DNA of 46,563 nucleotides from Acidobacteria subdivision 2 bacterium RH1 MAG20 (GTDB lineage: Bacteria > Acidobacteriota > Terriglobia > Terriglobales > Acidobacteriaceae). This document shows positions 8,988-16,222 of the stretch, piece after piece. The stretch lies in the NCBI GenBank assembly GCA_002197545.1, contig NFUO01000084.1, positions 1 through 46,563 of the forward strand, written 5' to 3'. The position numbers were made by a program, and so were the translations under genes. How positions within the stretch are numbered: the stretch's first letter is position 1; each line of letters begins with the position of its first letter. Below the pieces are notes generated by a model. That model was not told the DNA's origin, did no database searches, and saw only the letters and a program-made list of their open reading frames with translations.

Positions 8988-8989
8988 TT

Positions 8990-9588
8990 CTATTCCCCTC
9001 CGTTCGCTGACTCAACTGCGATAATTTCCAGAAGATTGTGGGCGTCCTCCTCCCCATAAATCGTCTGCAACTCGTGAAGCGTAGCTAGACGCCTCCCGAC
9101 GATTACGCCGATGACCTTGGGGACGTTCGCATATTCGGCCTGCGGTTTGTCGCCTCCGGCCCTTTGCCGAGAGATTCTGAGAGGCCGTCGGCTAGAGAAA
9201 AATCAAGATGTAATTTGAGCACTTCCCATTTGAGAGTGAGCAAAGTACGCACTTCCTCAATCTGGCTCTCGAACATCGGGAACCTGATTTTCACTTGAGG
9301 CTTCTGTGGATTGGGAACGAACTCGACGCACTCCATCAACTCGGAGAGCAGAGGCCGCATTTGCTCGGCATTGACCGCGAAGAGCTTCTTCAGGCCAATC
9401 TCGGCAAGCGCGGACATGCCAAGCTGCAAGGCGCCTTCGGGAACTTCTACGTTGGCCGATCCGAGCGCAAACATCACGCGGATTGCCCAGTCCTCCGCCT
9501 TCGTAGCGGCCATTTCCGTAAGGATAAAGGTTTTTCCGTTGTCGCGCCCTTCGGCGCCAACGATGTATGTCTCGACTTTTCGCGCCAT
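8990..9588 (-). CDS. Tail assembly chaperone, -1 frameshift fusion product
   Basis: The zero frame (9588 to 9103) overlaps a second frame that is -1 relative to it and is open from just after 9220 to a TAG at 8990-8992, immediately before the tape measure start at 8987. In the -1 frame the segment AEYANVPKVIGVIVGRR, then LHELQTIYGEEDAHNLLEII, then VESANGGE reads as real protein, yet it has no ATG or GTG start. This is the G/GT arrangement of lambda and many other tail phages. The slip must lie between about 9220 and 9103. The best join by amino-acid texture is near 9160 (GKG into AGGDKPQ), next to the bases GGCAAAGGGCC, but no perfect XXXYYYZ heptamer is present. Fusion length is about 199 aa. 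Confidence 0.75.
9103..9588 (-). CDS. Tail assembly chaperone, zero-frame product (gpG-like)
   Basis: 161 aa between tail tube and tape measure. The mainly helical sequence (WAIRVMFALGSANVEVPEG, EQMRPLLSELMECVEFVPNP, LTLKWEVLKLHLDF) fits the acidic helical chaperones that coat the tape measure before tube polymerisation. The last 20 or so residues (ATNRRPNMRTSPRSSA) are low-quality out-of-frame-like sequence, consistent with the real C-terminal domain being read by frameshifting. A good ribosome site (GGAGAGCC) precedes the start. Confidence 0.78.
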   Translation of the reverse strand: MARKVETYIVGAEGRDNGKTFILTEMAATKAEDWAIRVMFALGSANVEVPEGALQLGMSALAEIGLKKLFAVNAEQMRPLLSELMECVEFVPNPQKPQVKIRFPMFESQIEEVRTLLTLKWEVLKLHLDFSLADGLSESLGKGPEATNRRPNMRTSPRSSA

Positions 9589-9601
9589 CAGGCTCTCCTG
9601 T

Positions 9602-10066
9602 CTAGGCTAGAGAGGCCTGGACAGACCCCCAGTTAATCGAAAACTCGCGGGCGTTGAGAACCTTCCCTGCGGAGGCCACGGCGTTGTAATCCTCCAGCGT
9701 GCCCTTGTTGCAGATGTAGGACTCGCCGGTAGACGGCAACTCGATGGTAGCCGAGATGTAATACACATCCCTCGCCGCACGCTGCGCTGCGTAAATGGCC
9801 TCGAAAATCTGCACGCTCGGAGAGTCAGCCTGAAGGGAGAATGTCTGCTTGATGGCATTGAATACCAGTCCCGCCGTCTTGCGCCCATCGACGCCGATTT
9901 GCGTTTCTGTGACTACAACGGCTGCCGTGTCCCATGCCTTGTCGGTTGAGTATCCCTGAAGCTGCACGGGGGTCGTAAACAGCCCCTGTACGGCAAGCAT
10001 GACAACCGAATTTGCGGAGGTAATTGTGGTGGCTCCGCCCGTGATTGCGTTTACGAAACTTCCCAT
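9602..10066 (-). CDS. Tail tube protein
   Basis: 154 aa, lying between sheath and chaperones, exactly where myoviruses encode the tube. The sequence is beta-rich (VVMLAVQGLFTTPVQLQGYS, DTAAVVVTETQIGVDGRKT, ATIELPSTGESYICNKGTL) with a central helix (IFEAIYAAQRAARD), matching the single-domain tube fold. The DUF3383-type sheath is normally paired with such a tube protein. It should stack as hexameric rings. Confidence 0.78.
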   Translation of the reverse strand: MGSFVNAITGGATTITSANSVVMLAVQGLFTTPVQLQGYSTDKAWDTAAVVVTETQIGVDGRKTAGLVFNAIKQTFSLQADSPSVQIFEAIYAAQRAARDVYYISATIELPSTGESYICNKGTLEDYNAVASAGKVLNAREFSINWGSVQASLA

Positions 10067-10089
10067 GAATCACCTCTTTAGTACGAGAT

Positions 10090-11643
10090 TCACAAAATGT
10101 TGATGCTCGACATGCTGAAGGACTGGATTGCGCCGCCATCTGTGTACCAGAAATTGATGATAGGTGTCTGTCTGGCGTTTCTTGCTGCCGCTCCGGGATC
10201 GAGAATTTGCAGGTAATATCCGTTGTTCTGAATCGTTCCCGCGCAGTTCACTCCAGCCGCCTGATTTACCGCTGCCGCCTGCGTTGCGGACAAGGTAACC
10301 CCGGCCTGAATGACCCCGTTGTTGAGTGCGTTGTTTACCGGCCCGTCGATGATGGCGGTTCCATTCGCAGTGGGAAGCCCAATCAGGGCCGAACGAATCA
10401 TTCCGTACCCGGTTGGGTCGTAAGGAATGTCGTTGACCGTGGTATAGAGATTTAGCAGCGTTAACTGGAATTGAGCGTTCAGCCAAATCTGGTCGATGTA
10501 CTGGTCAGCCCACGGGAAGGTTCCTGGCATGTTGCCATTCGAGAAGAATGTGAATCCCTGGTTCCTCGAAGCGAACGCACCGTAGCAACTGTAGCCGTTG
10601 GCCAGAAGGTTCTCGTAGGTCTGAAGGTTCGCGCACGTCGGAAGAACGGCCACTGTCGCGTTTGCGGACTTTCCTGCGAACGTGATGCGTCCGTTGGTCT
10701 GCGCAAAGTTGATGGCGGCAGCCATTCCCTGAAAGAAGGCGGCTGCATTCATGCAAAGAGCGGAAAGCGTTCCGGAGGCAGGGTCGCCTCCGATGCACAT
10801 CACGCCGTTGTACTTGTTCGTCTTGGCAACGACACCGAAGGGCTCCGTAGCGTTCTGGACGCTGGCCTGCGTATCGCTGTCCCACATCACACCGAGGTAC
10901 CGGTCATTCTGCCCGCCAAACCATGCGGCAAAGGCTTCCTTGTCGGCCAGAACCGGCTCAACAATGTAGCTCATGGTTGCCCAGTTCTGATTGACCGCAA
11001 CCACGTTGTTCATTGCGGTACTCGGCGTGTCTGCGACGGCACCTTGCGAGAGCGTGGCTCCGGTCGCCTGGGTCAGGTTCAGACCCGCAGACAACGTTCC
11101 GGTCGCAAAGGTTACCGTCTCTGGCGCCCCGGTTGCCGTGGTTGTAAAGATGAACGCACTTTGTACCGCGTCCCACGCCACGCTGAACGTGGGGGAGGTA
11201 AATCCCGCAAGAATGATGGTGGCTGCATCGCTGAAGCTGGTGGCCGTGCTCAGGGTGATTGAACTTGAGGTAAAGAGCGTTCCCGCAACCGTCAGGATGA
11301 TGGTGCCGCTCAAAGCCTGCAACTCAGTCAGGGTCACCGAGGCAAGCGAACCCGACTGGAGCCATCCGGCGCGGTCGGCGGCATTGTACGGAGCAAAGAG
11401 AATCGTGGAAGGCCACTGCGTCTCATTCTGGTAGCCCGCAAAATAAATCGAGGCATACGCGAACTCGGCAGAGGACGGACCAAAGAAATCCGATACCGAC
11501 TGGGCGCTGGCAAAACTCAGCACTGACCCAGTGGGCACCAGAAGGCTCTGTGTAAGTACGAGGCCGTTCATCACGAGCCCCGCCCCTCCGGGACTTAGGA
11601 CTCCAGGGACCACTGAAACTACCGCACTGGCAGGAATACTCAT
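10090..11643 (-). CDS. Tail sheath protein (DUF3383 type)
   Basis: 517 aa. The N-terminus (VVSVVPGVLSPGGAGLVMNG), the FFGPSSAEFAYASIYFAGY motif and the central domain are typical of the DUF3383 family, the contractile sheath in a group of small myoviruses. The C-terminal stretch ending FSMSSINIL is the strand expected for subunit interlocking. The start at 11643 overlaps the neck gene stop (ATGA at 11640-11643). Presence of sheath, tube, J, gp25 and spike together establishes a contractile tail. Confidence 0.85.
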   Translation of the reverse strand: MSIPASAVVSVVPGVLSPGGAGLVMNGLVLTQSLLVPTGSVLSFASAQSVSDFFGPSSAEFAYASIYFAGYQNETQWPSTILFAPYNAADRAGWLQSGSLASVTLTELQALSGTIILTVAGTLFTSSSITLSTATSFSDAATIILAGFTSPTFSVAWDAVQSAFIFTTTATGAPETVTFATGTLSAGLNLTQATGATLSQGAVADTPSTAMNNVVAVNQNWATMSYIVEPVLADKEAFAAWFGGQNDRYLGVMWDSDTQASVQNATEPFGVVAKTNKYNGVMCIGGDPASGTLSALCMNAAAFFQGMAAAINFAQTNGRITFAGKSANATVAVLPTCANLQTYENLLANGYSCYGAFASRNQGFTFFSNGNMPGTFPWADQYIDQIWLNAQFQLTLLNLYTTVNDIPYDPTGYGMIRSALIGLPTANGTAIIDGPVNNALNNGVIQAGVTLSATQAAAVNQAAGVNCAGTIQNNGYYLQILDPGAAARNARQTPIINFWYTDGGAIQSFSMSSINIL

Positions 11644-12164
11644 GGCAATGTCTCCACGTTCTCAACGATGTTCGTCTTCAACACGTCCGCCGATTGCAGC
11701 GGAACAACCACGATGGGATTGTATTGCAGGTTCATCGTCAGCGCCCATCGTCTTTCGTACTGTTCTTCCCCGGTGATCAGCGGGATTTCATGTCCATCAT
11801 CGCAATAAAGCGGCGCAATGCCAACAGGAAACTGCGCTGCAGCGTACCCAGTGCGCCATACCGTCTTGACTGCCGCGCACCAATCTCCGGCAGACTCCCC
11901 GTAGAAGTCCGCCTGAATCGCCAAGCGTTTTGGCCCGATGATGTCCTGCTGGAAATAGGTTCCGTCATACCACTGGCGAGGCACCTCAATGTCTGTGCTC
12001 ATCACCTCAGTCAACTCTACAAAACTTCCAACCGGCATCGCCACGCGGTTGACTTGCGCACGGATAATCTCGGCCGGTGTCACGAACGGGGTTAGAAACG
12101 CCCCAAGCGCATCGAAGACGGAATCGATGAGGATGGAAGGAACGTACTGGACCGGGGCGCTCAT
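11640..12164 (-). CDS. Neck terminator / tail completion protein (LIC_12616-like)
   Basis: 174 aa from ATG at 12164, in an ATGA overlap with the preceding gene. The sequence IIRAQVNRVAMPVGSFVELT, then TYFQQDIIGPKRLAIQADF, then YERRWALTMNLQYNPIVVVP fits the phage neck terminator family that sits before the sheath in DUF3383-type phages. It caps the tube and sheath at the head-proximal end. Assignment comes from motif and order. Confidence 0.65.
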   Translation of the reverse strand: MSAPVQYVPSILIDSVFDALGAFLTPFVTPAEIIRAQVNRVAMPVGSFVELTEVMSTDIEVPRQWYDGTYFQQDIIGPKRLAIQADFYGESAGDWCAAVKTVWRTGYAAAQFPVGIAPLYCDDGHEIPLITGEEQYERRWALTMNLQYNPIVVVPLQSADVLKTNIVENVETLP

Positions 12165-12532
12165 GCGGCATCCTGTAGTTGGATGGCAGCCCTCGTCCAC
12201 AGCGGCCATTGCTCAAGAACAGCCACGGTAAGAAAGGTTTGGCCGCCAAAGGAAACAAGGTCGCCGCCCTTGGAGTTGGTGCGGACTACCGCATCGAGCG
12301 GCCCGCGAAGGATGATTGAGTAGGTTGCGCCCTGGATGTTGAGGCCGTCCAAATGCCGCAAGTCAGCCTGCGTAAGCGCCTGGACCTGCGCAAATCCCGT
12401 CACGGGAGCGGAGTAGGACGGCACCTGCTTTAGACCAGCGCCGATGGCGTATCCCGTGGAACCCTGTACAGACACAGCGATATTGGGGTTCACAGTGTCG
12501 GTCATGGCGTTAGCGATTCCGCGCAAATCCAT
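12161..12532 (-). CDS. Conserved head-tail joining protein, function unassigned
   Basis: 123 aa from ATG at 12532, whose A overlaps the TAA stop of the homing endonuclease gene (TAATGG). The beta-rich sequence (NPNIAVSVQGSTGYAIGAG, ATYSIILRGPLDAVVRTNSK, GGDLVSFGGQTFLTVAVLEQ) looks like a small connector or minor tail protein of the head-completion type. It lies between the gp10-like protein and the neck terminator. Longer upstream frames exist only because the endonuclease gene overlaps. Confidence 0.6.
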   Translation of the reverse strand: MDLRGIANAMTDTVNPNIAVSVQGSTGYAIGAGLKQVPSYSAPVTGFAQVQALTQADLRHLDGLNIQGATYSIILRGPLDAVVRTNSKGGDLVSFGGQTFLTVAVLEQWPLWTRAAIQLQDAA

Positions 12533-13527
12533 TAGTCGGCCACTCTGTAGGAAGTTGAACGTAGCATCCGTTTTTCCTTCTTGCGCGCTGCTCTGCAAGT
12601 CGGGCAATCCTGTCGGTCCTTTCCAGTTCTCAGGGGATGGCCCAAGTAACAGGAGCTTTTTCTGATTCCCTTGTTCCACGGAATAGTCCCGATCTTTGCG
12701 CAAGACATCTTATGCCGCGATTCTGCCGAATGCTTCCATCCAACTTGAGCCGCGAGTTTCGCCTTAGTTTCTTCTGAGACCGGATGGCCCATTCGCGCAT
12801 TAGACATTTTCGCAATGGTTTCTGGCGAATGATTTCTCTTTGGCGCCCTAGCCGCGGTCCACGGTTTCCCTTTGTGCGCGGCAATGAGCTTTTGACGTGT
12901 TTCCTCCGTTGGATGGCGGCCCTTCAACGAAGCAGAGATTGTAGCGCGTGTCTCAGAAGATATAGAGCGACCAAGATTGGCTGCGCTAATCTTGGCTTTT
13001 GTTTCCTCTGAACGTGGGCGTCCTCTCAACGCGGTTGCGATCTTTTCAGTCTGTCCTGGAACATGTTTTCTGCCTATTGCCGCAGAACTCAATCGTGCTC
13101 TGGTCTCAGGAGATCGAAAAATTCCAATGTTGCGTAGGCGAAGTGCCGCTTTATGCTCTTCCGTCATCGGGGTTCCTGGTTTGCCGAGCCTAGACTGTCT
13201 GAGCTTTTCTATCGTATCTGGGCTTCTTTTCTTCCCCTGCCAATAGTTGCTTCCTTCTTCGCCGTCAGATAGATTGCGCAAGCATCCCGCACCTTTGTCG
13301 ATGCGCCCATACTGCGCAATCAACGCGCGTTCAAGTTCATACGCCGCAGATTCAGAAAGGTCGTGCGCAACAAAGACAATCATCGACTTATCGACCGGAG
13401 GCCGAACCCGATGTTGTTTGCTAAACGCTCTCATCTTTTTCCCTTTGCCAACGTAGTAAGGCGACCCATTTTTCCCGTGCTTCGATTTTTTTGAACGTAG
13501 GTACATGTAAACATAGAAGTTGTCCAT
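12532..13527 (-). CDS. GIY-YIG homing endonuclease with NUMOD3 repeats
   Basis: 331 aa. The GIY-YIG domain occupies residues 1-95: FYVYMYLR and YYVGKG form the motif pair, YELERALIAQYG supplies the catalytic Glu, and LRNLSDGEEG the conserved Asn region. Residues 100-300 hold at least seven NUMOD3-type DNA-binding repeats of the form S-x-E-T-x-x-K/R-x-S/I-x-A-x-x-G. A C-terminal Cys pair (CPTC) resembles a zinc finger. It is a free-standing mobile gene wedged between two connector genes with 4-bp spacing upstream and 1-bp overlap downstream. Its last residues (RSTSYRVAD) echo the end of the upstream gp10-like protein (LASTSYRVLK), suggesting it displaced that gene's original 3' end. Confidence 0.92.
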   Translation of the reverse strand: MDNFYVYMYLRSKKSKHGKNGSPYYVGKGKKMRAFSKQHRVRPPVDKSMIVFVAHDLSESAAYELERALIAQYGRIDKGAGCLRNLSDGEEGSNYWQGKKRSPDTIEKLRQSRLGKPGTPMTEEHKAALRLRNIGIFRSPETRARLSSAAIGRKHVPGQTEKIATALRGRPRSEETKAKISAANLGRSISSETRATISASLKGRHPTEETRQKLIAAHKGKPWTAARAPKRNHSPETIAKMSNARMGHPVSEETKAKLAAQVGWKHSAESRHKMSCAKIGTIPWNKGIRKSSCYLGHPLRTGKDRQDCPTCRAARKKEKRMLRSTSYRVAD

Positions 13528-13531
13528 GTAC

Positions 13532-14053
13532 CTATTTTAGCACACGATAGCTCGTCGATGCCAAAAGAGAACCTGTCCAAATCAGCGGCTTGGCCTGTGT
13601 CCCGGAAGCCACCGGAGCGCCTTCGTCCACTTCGCGCTGCGCCTGCAGAACATCTCTGGCGCGGATGTTTTGAGGTTGATTGCCGAACTTGAGTCGCAAG
13701 CGGAGCGTGACAGGCGAAAGAGGCGGAGAAGTGAAGTCGATGATGCTCTGCTTCAAATCCCCATCAATCTGTTCGCCCATAAAGGCCAGCGTCTTGCGTC
13801 CATCCATCTTGCTGCGCTTGAGTTCTCCGGCCATCATTGCTGGCCAGTCGGGAGACTTTTCCGCAACCATCGTGCGGAAGAACGGACGAGGAGGCGCCGG
13901 AAATCTTCCTTTGTGCCCAAACTCGTTCCACGCGGCAATGGGAGCCTGGTCGTTATCAATGAAGCCGATTTTTACAGACCCGTGAGCCCGCTTCGCCAAG
14001 TCGAGGAGTTTGGCTGTCACTGCGTCGGACATCTTTACGCTTCGGGTAGCCAC
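13532..14053 (-). CDS. HK97 gp10-like head-tail connector / tail completion protein
   Basis: 173 aa. The pattern VKIGFIDNDQAPIAAWNEFG, HKGRFPAPPRPFFRTMV, then SIIDFTSPPLSPVTLRLR and PLIWTGSLLASTSYRV is that of the HK97-gp10-like family, which joins the connector to the tail terminator. The stop TAG at 13532 is followed after four bases by the endonuclease ATG. The final codons (STSYRVLK) are a near duplicate of the C-terminus of the downstream homing endonuclease. Confidence 0.8.
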   Translation of the reverse strand: MATRSVKMSDAVTAKLLDLAKRAHGSVKIGFIDNDQAPIAAWNEFGHKGRFPAPPRPFFRTMVAEKSPDWPAMMAGELKRSKMDGRKTLAFMGEQIDGDLKQSIIDFTSPPLSPVTLRLRLKFGNQPQNIRARDVLQAQREVDEGAPVASGTQAKPLIWTGSLLASTSYRVLK

Positions 14054-14205
14054 AGAACAATCTCCTCCGAGAAAAGCCCATCGCAGTGCACATTTACTGC
14101 CGATACTGCCGGAAGATTCATTTCCCCGCGTTCAATTCTCTCCAAATCACGCATCAGTTCGGATGCGTCGATGGAGAGCAAAATCGAGATTACATCGGAA
14201 GCCAT
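14035..14205 (-). CDS. Small acidic protein between connector genes
   Basis: 56 aa, overlapping the DUF4054 gene by 16 bp upstream and the gp10-like gene by 19 bp downstream. The sequence is mainly helical at the N-terminus (SILLSIDASELMRDLERIER) and ends LFSEEIVLWLPEA. Tight overlaps on both sides fill the gap precisely, which supports it as a real gene. I do not recognise a family. Confidence 0.6.
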   Translation of the reverse strand: MASDVISILLSIDASELMRDLERIERGEMNLPAVSAVNVHCDGLFSEEIVLWLPEA

Positions 14206-14663
14206 TGAATCCCCAGAGGCGTTCCCGTGAATCCCTCAACCCGCGTGGGCTGCGGAAAGTACCTGTTTCCCCGATAGCAGGTCGTTGCCTGCCAGAATGC
14301 CGCGCCGTATTGCGATTGCTGAAACCATGCGCCTGTTCCCGGCGTCGGCGGTACTCCCTCAAACTGAGCGCTTACTGCGCCCTCAGTCGCTGCGCTAACA
14401 CGGCCTACAGGCCGCGTCTGCTGGTCCGCGCTCAACTGGCCAGCAAGGAAAGCGATGTGCGCGGTAATCATGTTGAGAAACAGGGAAAGTTTGTTCAAAT
14501 CCTGGACCACGCTACACGAGGTGTTGTTCATGTAGAACCCAGCTTCGGCGAAGAACGAAAGATAAAGCGCTGGATTGGCGTTGTAGGCAGTCGTGAACTC
14601 CGGATAGCGTCCAAGGAACAGGCCAGGATTGAAGATGACTGCCGGGATGGGAGAAGTTGCCAT
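14190..14663 (-). CDS. DUF4054 head-tail connector
   Basis: 157 aa. The motif order FLGRYPEFTTAYNANPALYL, LSLFLNMITAHIAFLAGQLS, then QQSQYGAAFWQATTCYRGNR and RYFPQP is characteristic of DUF4054, a small helical adaptor encoded after the capsid gene in many phages. Its stop/start relation to the preceding gene is a one-base overlap at 14663. It is expected to be the first connector ring below the portal. Confidence 0.82.
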   Translation of the reverse strand: MATSPIPAVIFNPGLFLGRYPEFTTAYNANPALYLSFFAEAGFYMNNTSCSVVQDLNKLSLFLNMITAHIAFLAGQLSADQQTRPVGRVSAATEGAVSAQFEGVPPTPGTGAWFQQSQYGAAFWQATTCYRGNRYFPQPTRVEGFTGTPLGIQWLPM

Positions 14664-15022
14664 CAGATACTCGCCTGCTCCAGTTTCACGCCGTCAATGT
14701 TCAGGGTCTTACTCATCGGCTCGAATCCCGTCTTGACCCTTTCGGCATTCTTTGCCTTGGAATCAGCTTCCTGCTCAGAGCGTGCCTCAAAGACTGCTCG
14801 CGTCTTCAATGGAGGAAATCCGACATACGCCGCCTTCCATTCAGCCCAGAACTCCGCATCAACTGCAGTCGTTGAAAATGGACGCGCTGGCATGTAAAGG
14901 CCGTTGTCCAGCTTGGTTTCGTATGTGCCTTGCAATTTGACTGTCAGGTTCTTGTTCTTCGGGTGATGCAACACAAGGCCGTTCGGTAAACGGCAGCCGA
15001 TAAGAATGAATTCCTTTGCCAT
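14663..15022 (-). CDS. Conserved structural-region protein of unknown function
   Basis: 119 aa. The N-terminal half is beta-like (EFILIGCRLPNGLVLHHPKN, LTVKLQGTYETKL), and the C-terminal half holds a charged helix (KTRAVFEARSEQEADSKAKN). It lies between the capsid and DUF4054 genes, a position often taken by a small conserved protein in related phages. No catalytic motif is visible. A head-completion role is possible by position only. Confidence 0.6.
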   Translation of the reverse strand: MAKEFILIGCRLPNGLVLHHPKNKNLTVKLQGTYETKLDNGLYMPARPFSTTAVDAEFWAEWKAAYVGFPPLKTRAVFEARSEQEADSKAKNAERVKTGFEPMSKTLNIDGVKLEQASI

Positions 15023-15077
15023 GATTCCCTTTCAAGGAGCGGTTGCCCGCGCTGAGGCCGTCCGTAGACGGCTCCTG

Positions 15078-15140
15078 TTAAACTGCCTGAATTCTGTGTC
15101 GCGCTGACCGCAAGTACAGGTACACATAGAAATCATTCAT
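15078..15140 (-). pseudogene. 5' remnant of a GIY-YIG homing endonuclease
   Basis: Twenty codons (MNDFYVYLYLRS...) from ATG at 15140 to TAA at 15078-15080. The first 12 residues match the start of the intact endonuclease at 13527 (MDNFYVYMYLRS), and the DNA match extends upstream through the shared leader AATAGGTACATG. About 36 of 46 bases agree around the start. The frame then ends and nothing of the catalytic core is left. It lies directly behind the major capsid gene, so a related mobile gene probably once stood here. Confidence 0.7.
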
Positions 15141-15169
15141 GTACCTATTCTAATACAAAAGTGTCATGG

Positions 15170-16222
15170 TCACACACCAAGCAGACCGGACACCAAGAAC
15201 GGCCTGAAAATAATTGTGCCCCACGTGCCCTGACTGGTTTTCTGCCTGAAACTCGACATGCTGATAACGATAGGGTGCGCCCGGAGCTTCTCAGTAAACG
15301 CCGTGGTTGCCGTCTTCTGACCCTGCATCTCGACTGCAATCAACTGAACCAGTTCCCCCGATGCGGTTGAATACTCAGGAGCCGTTTCAATCTTCATCTT
15401 CGGGAAATTCTTTTTCAGAATGTCCTGCACGTTGACGTTGTACTGCGTGGTCAAGGTCAGGTAGACCTGAGAAGCCGGGGACATTGCGAGAGTCAGGTCT
15501 GAGGCCATGTCGAGTTCCACAAGGCCGTTGGCCTGAGAAACCAGTTGCCCGTAAAGAGCCTTGATGTCGTTGTAGACGTACAGCGCTCCGTTCGGGTCCG
15601 TCGCCTTCTGTGCCCACGTGATGAGTCCGCCTTCAGAAATCGGAGTGATGGGTGCCGAAAGAGACGGGTCGTTGAGCAGCCCGTAGTTCGCCAACCCTTC
15701 AACGCCAAAGAAGTAGCTCTTGTTCTGGAACTTGTTCAGCGTCAGAACTGAGGCAATTCTCTGCCGGTTGGCCCAATCAATGCGGGCAAGACCCATCTTG
15801 TCCAGTTCGCGCTCGCCCCACTGGGTGATGACCTGGTAGGTATACGACTGGCGCTGGACCCAGTTGGGGTTCGCTCCGGCAATGCCCGTTTCCGAGTAAT
15901 CGCCGTAGGACGAGACAAAGCCGGTAGACTCAACGACCGGGAACATTGAAGTTTCCAGCGTCCAATCGCCATTCTTGGTTTCCTCGCCAACAATATCCGT
16001 CGCCTTCATCGGCGCCACGAGAACTTCAATCACCTTCGGGTCGATGTAGGTAGACAAAAACGCGGGAATCCCGCTGTTTGAGATGGTGACGAGTTCCGGC
16101 TGGGCGTCCATAGCCAACAGGCCGCCGCGCTCCTTTTCGGTGCGCTGCAACTGGGCATCAACTCCCATGAAATTGATGCCCCACTTCTGCGAGACTGCTT
16201 GAAGATGACGGTCCATTGTCAA
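15170..16222 (-). CDS. Major capsid protein (DUF2184 family)
   Basis: 350 aa. Typical DUF2184 sequence: SGIPAFLSTYIDPKVIEVLV near residue 50, WTLETSMFPVVESTGFVSSY near 87, then YQVITQWGERELDKM and IDWANRQRIASVLTLNKFQN. The end (LRAHPIVISMSSFRQKTSQG) is also typical. It has an HK97-like fold and forms the icosahedral shell. The start overlaps the cement protein stop by ATGA at 16219-16222. No N-terminal delta domain is evident, which agrees with a separate scaffold encoded upstream. Confidence 0.88.
   Translation of the reverse strand: MTMDRHLQAVSQKWGINFMGVDAQLQRTEKERGGLLAMDAQPELVTISNSGIPAFLSTYIDPKVIEVLVAPMKATDIVGEETKNGDWTLETSMFPVVESTGFVSSYGDYSETGIAGANPNWVQRQSYTYQVITQWGERELDKMGLARIDWANRQRIASVLTLNKFQNKSYFFGVEGLANYGLLNDPSLSAPITPISEGGLITWAQKATDPNGALYVYNDIKALYGQLVSQANGLVELDMASDLTLAMSPASQVYLTLTTQYNVNVQDILKKNFPKMKIETAPEYSTASGELVQLIAVEMQGQKTATTAFTEKLRAHPIVISMSSFRQKTSQGTWGTIIFRPFLVSGLLGV

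Noticed and set aside
12161..12703. Longer start for the connector gene after the endonuclease
   Set aside because: The extension overlaps the endonuclease gene in another frame; the TAATG overlap at 12532 gives a better start.
15060..15080. Hairpin GCCGTC-CGTA-GACGGC after the capsid gene as terminator
   Set aside because: It has no T-tract on the minus strand and lies inside a late operon that must be transcribed through.
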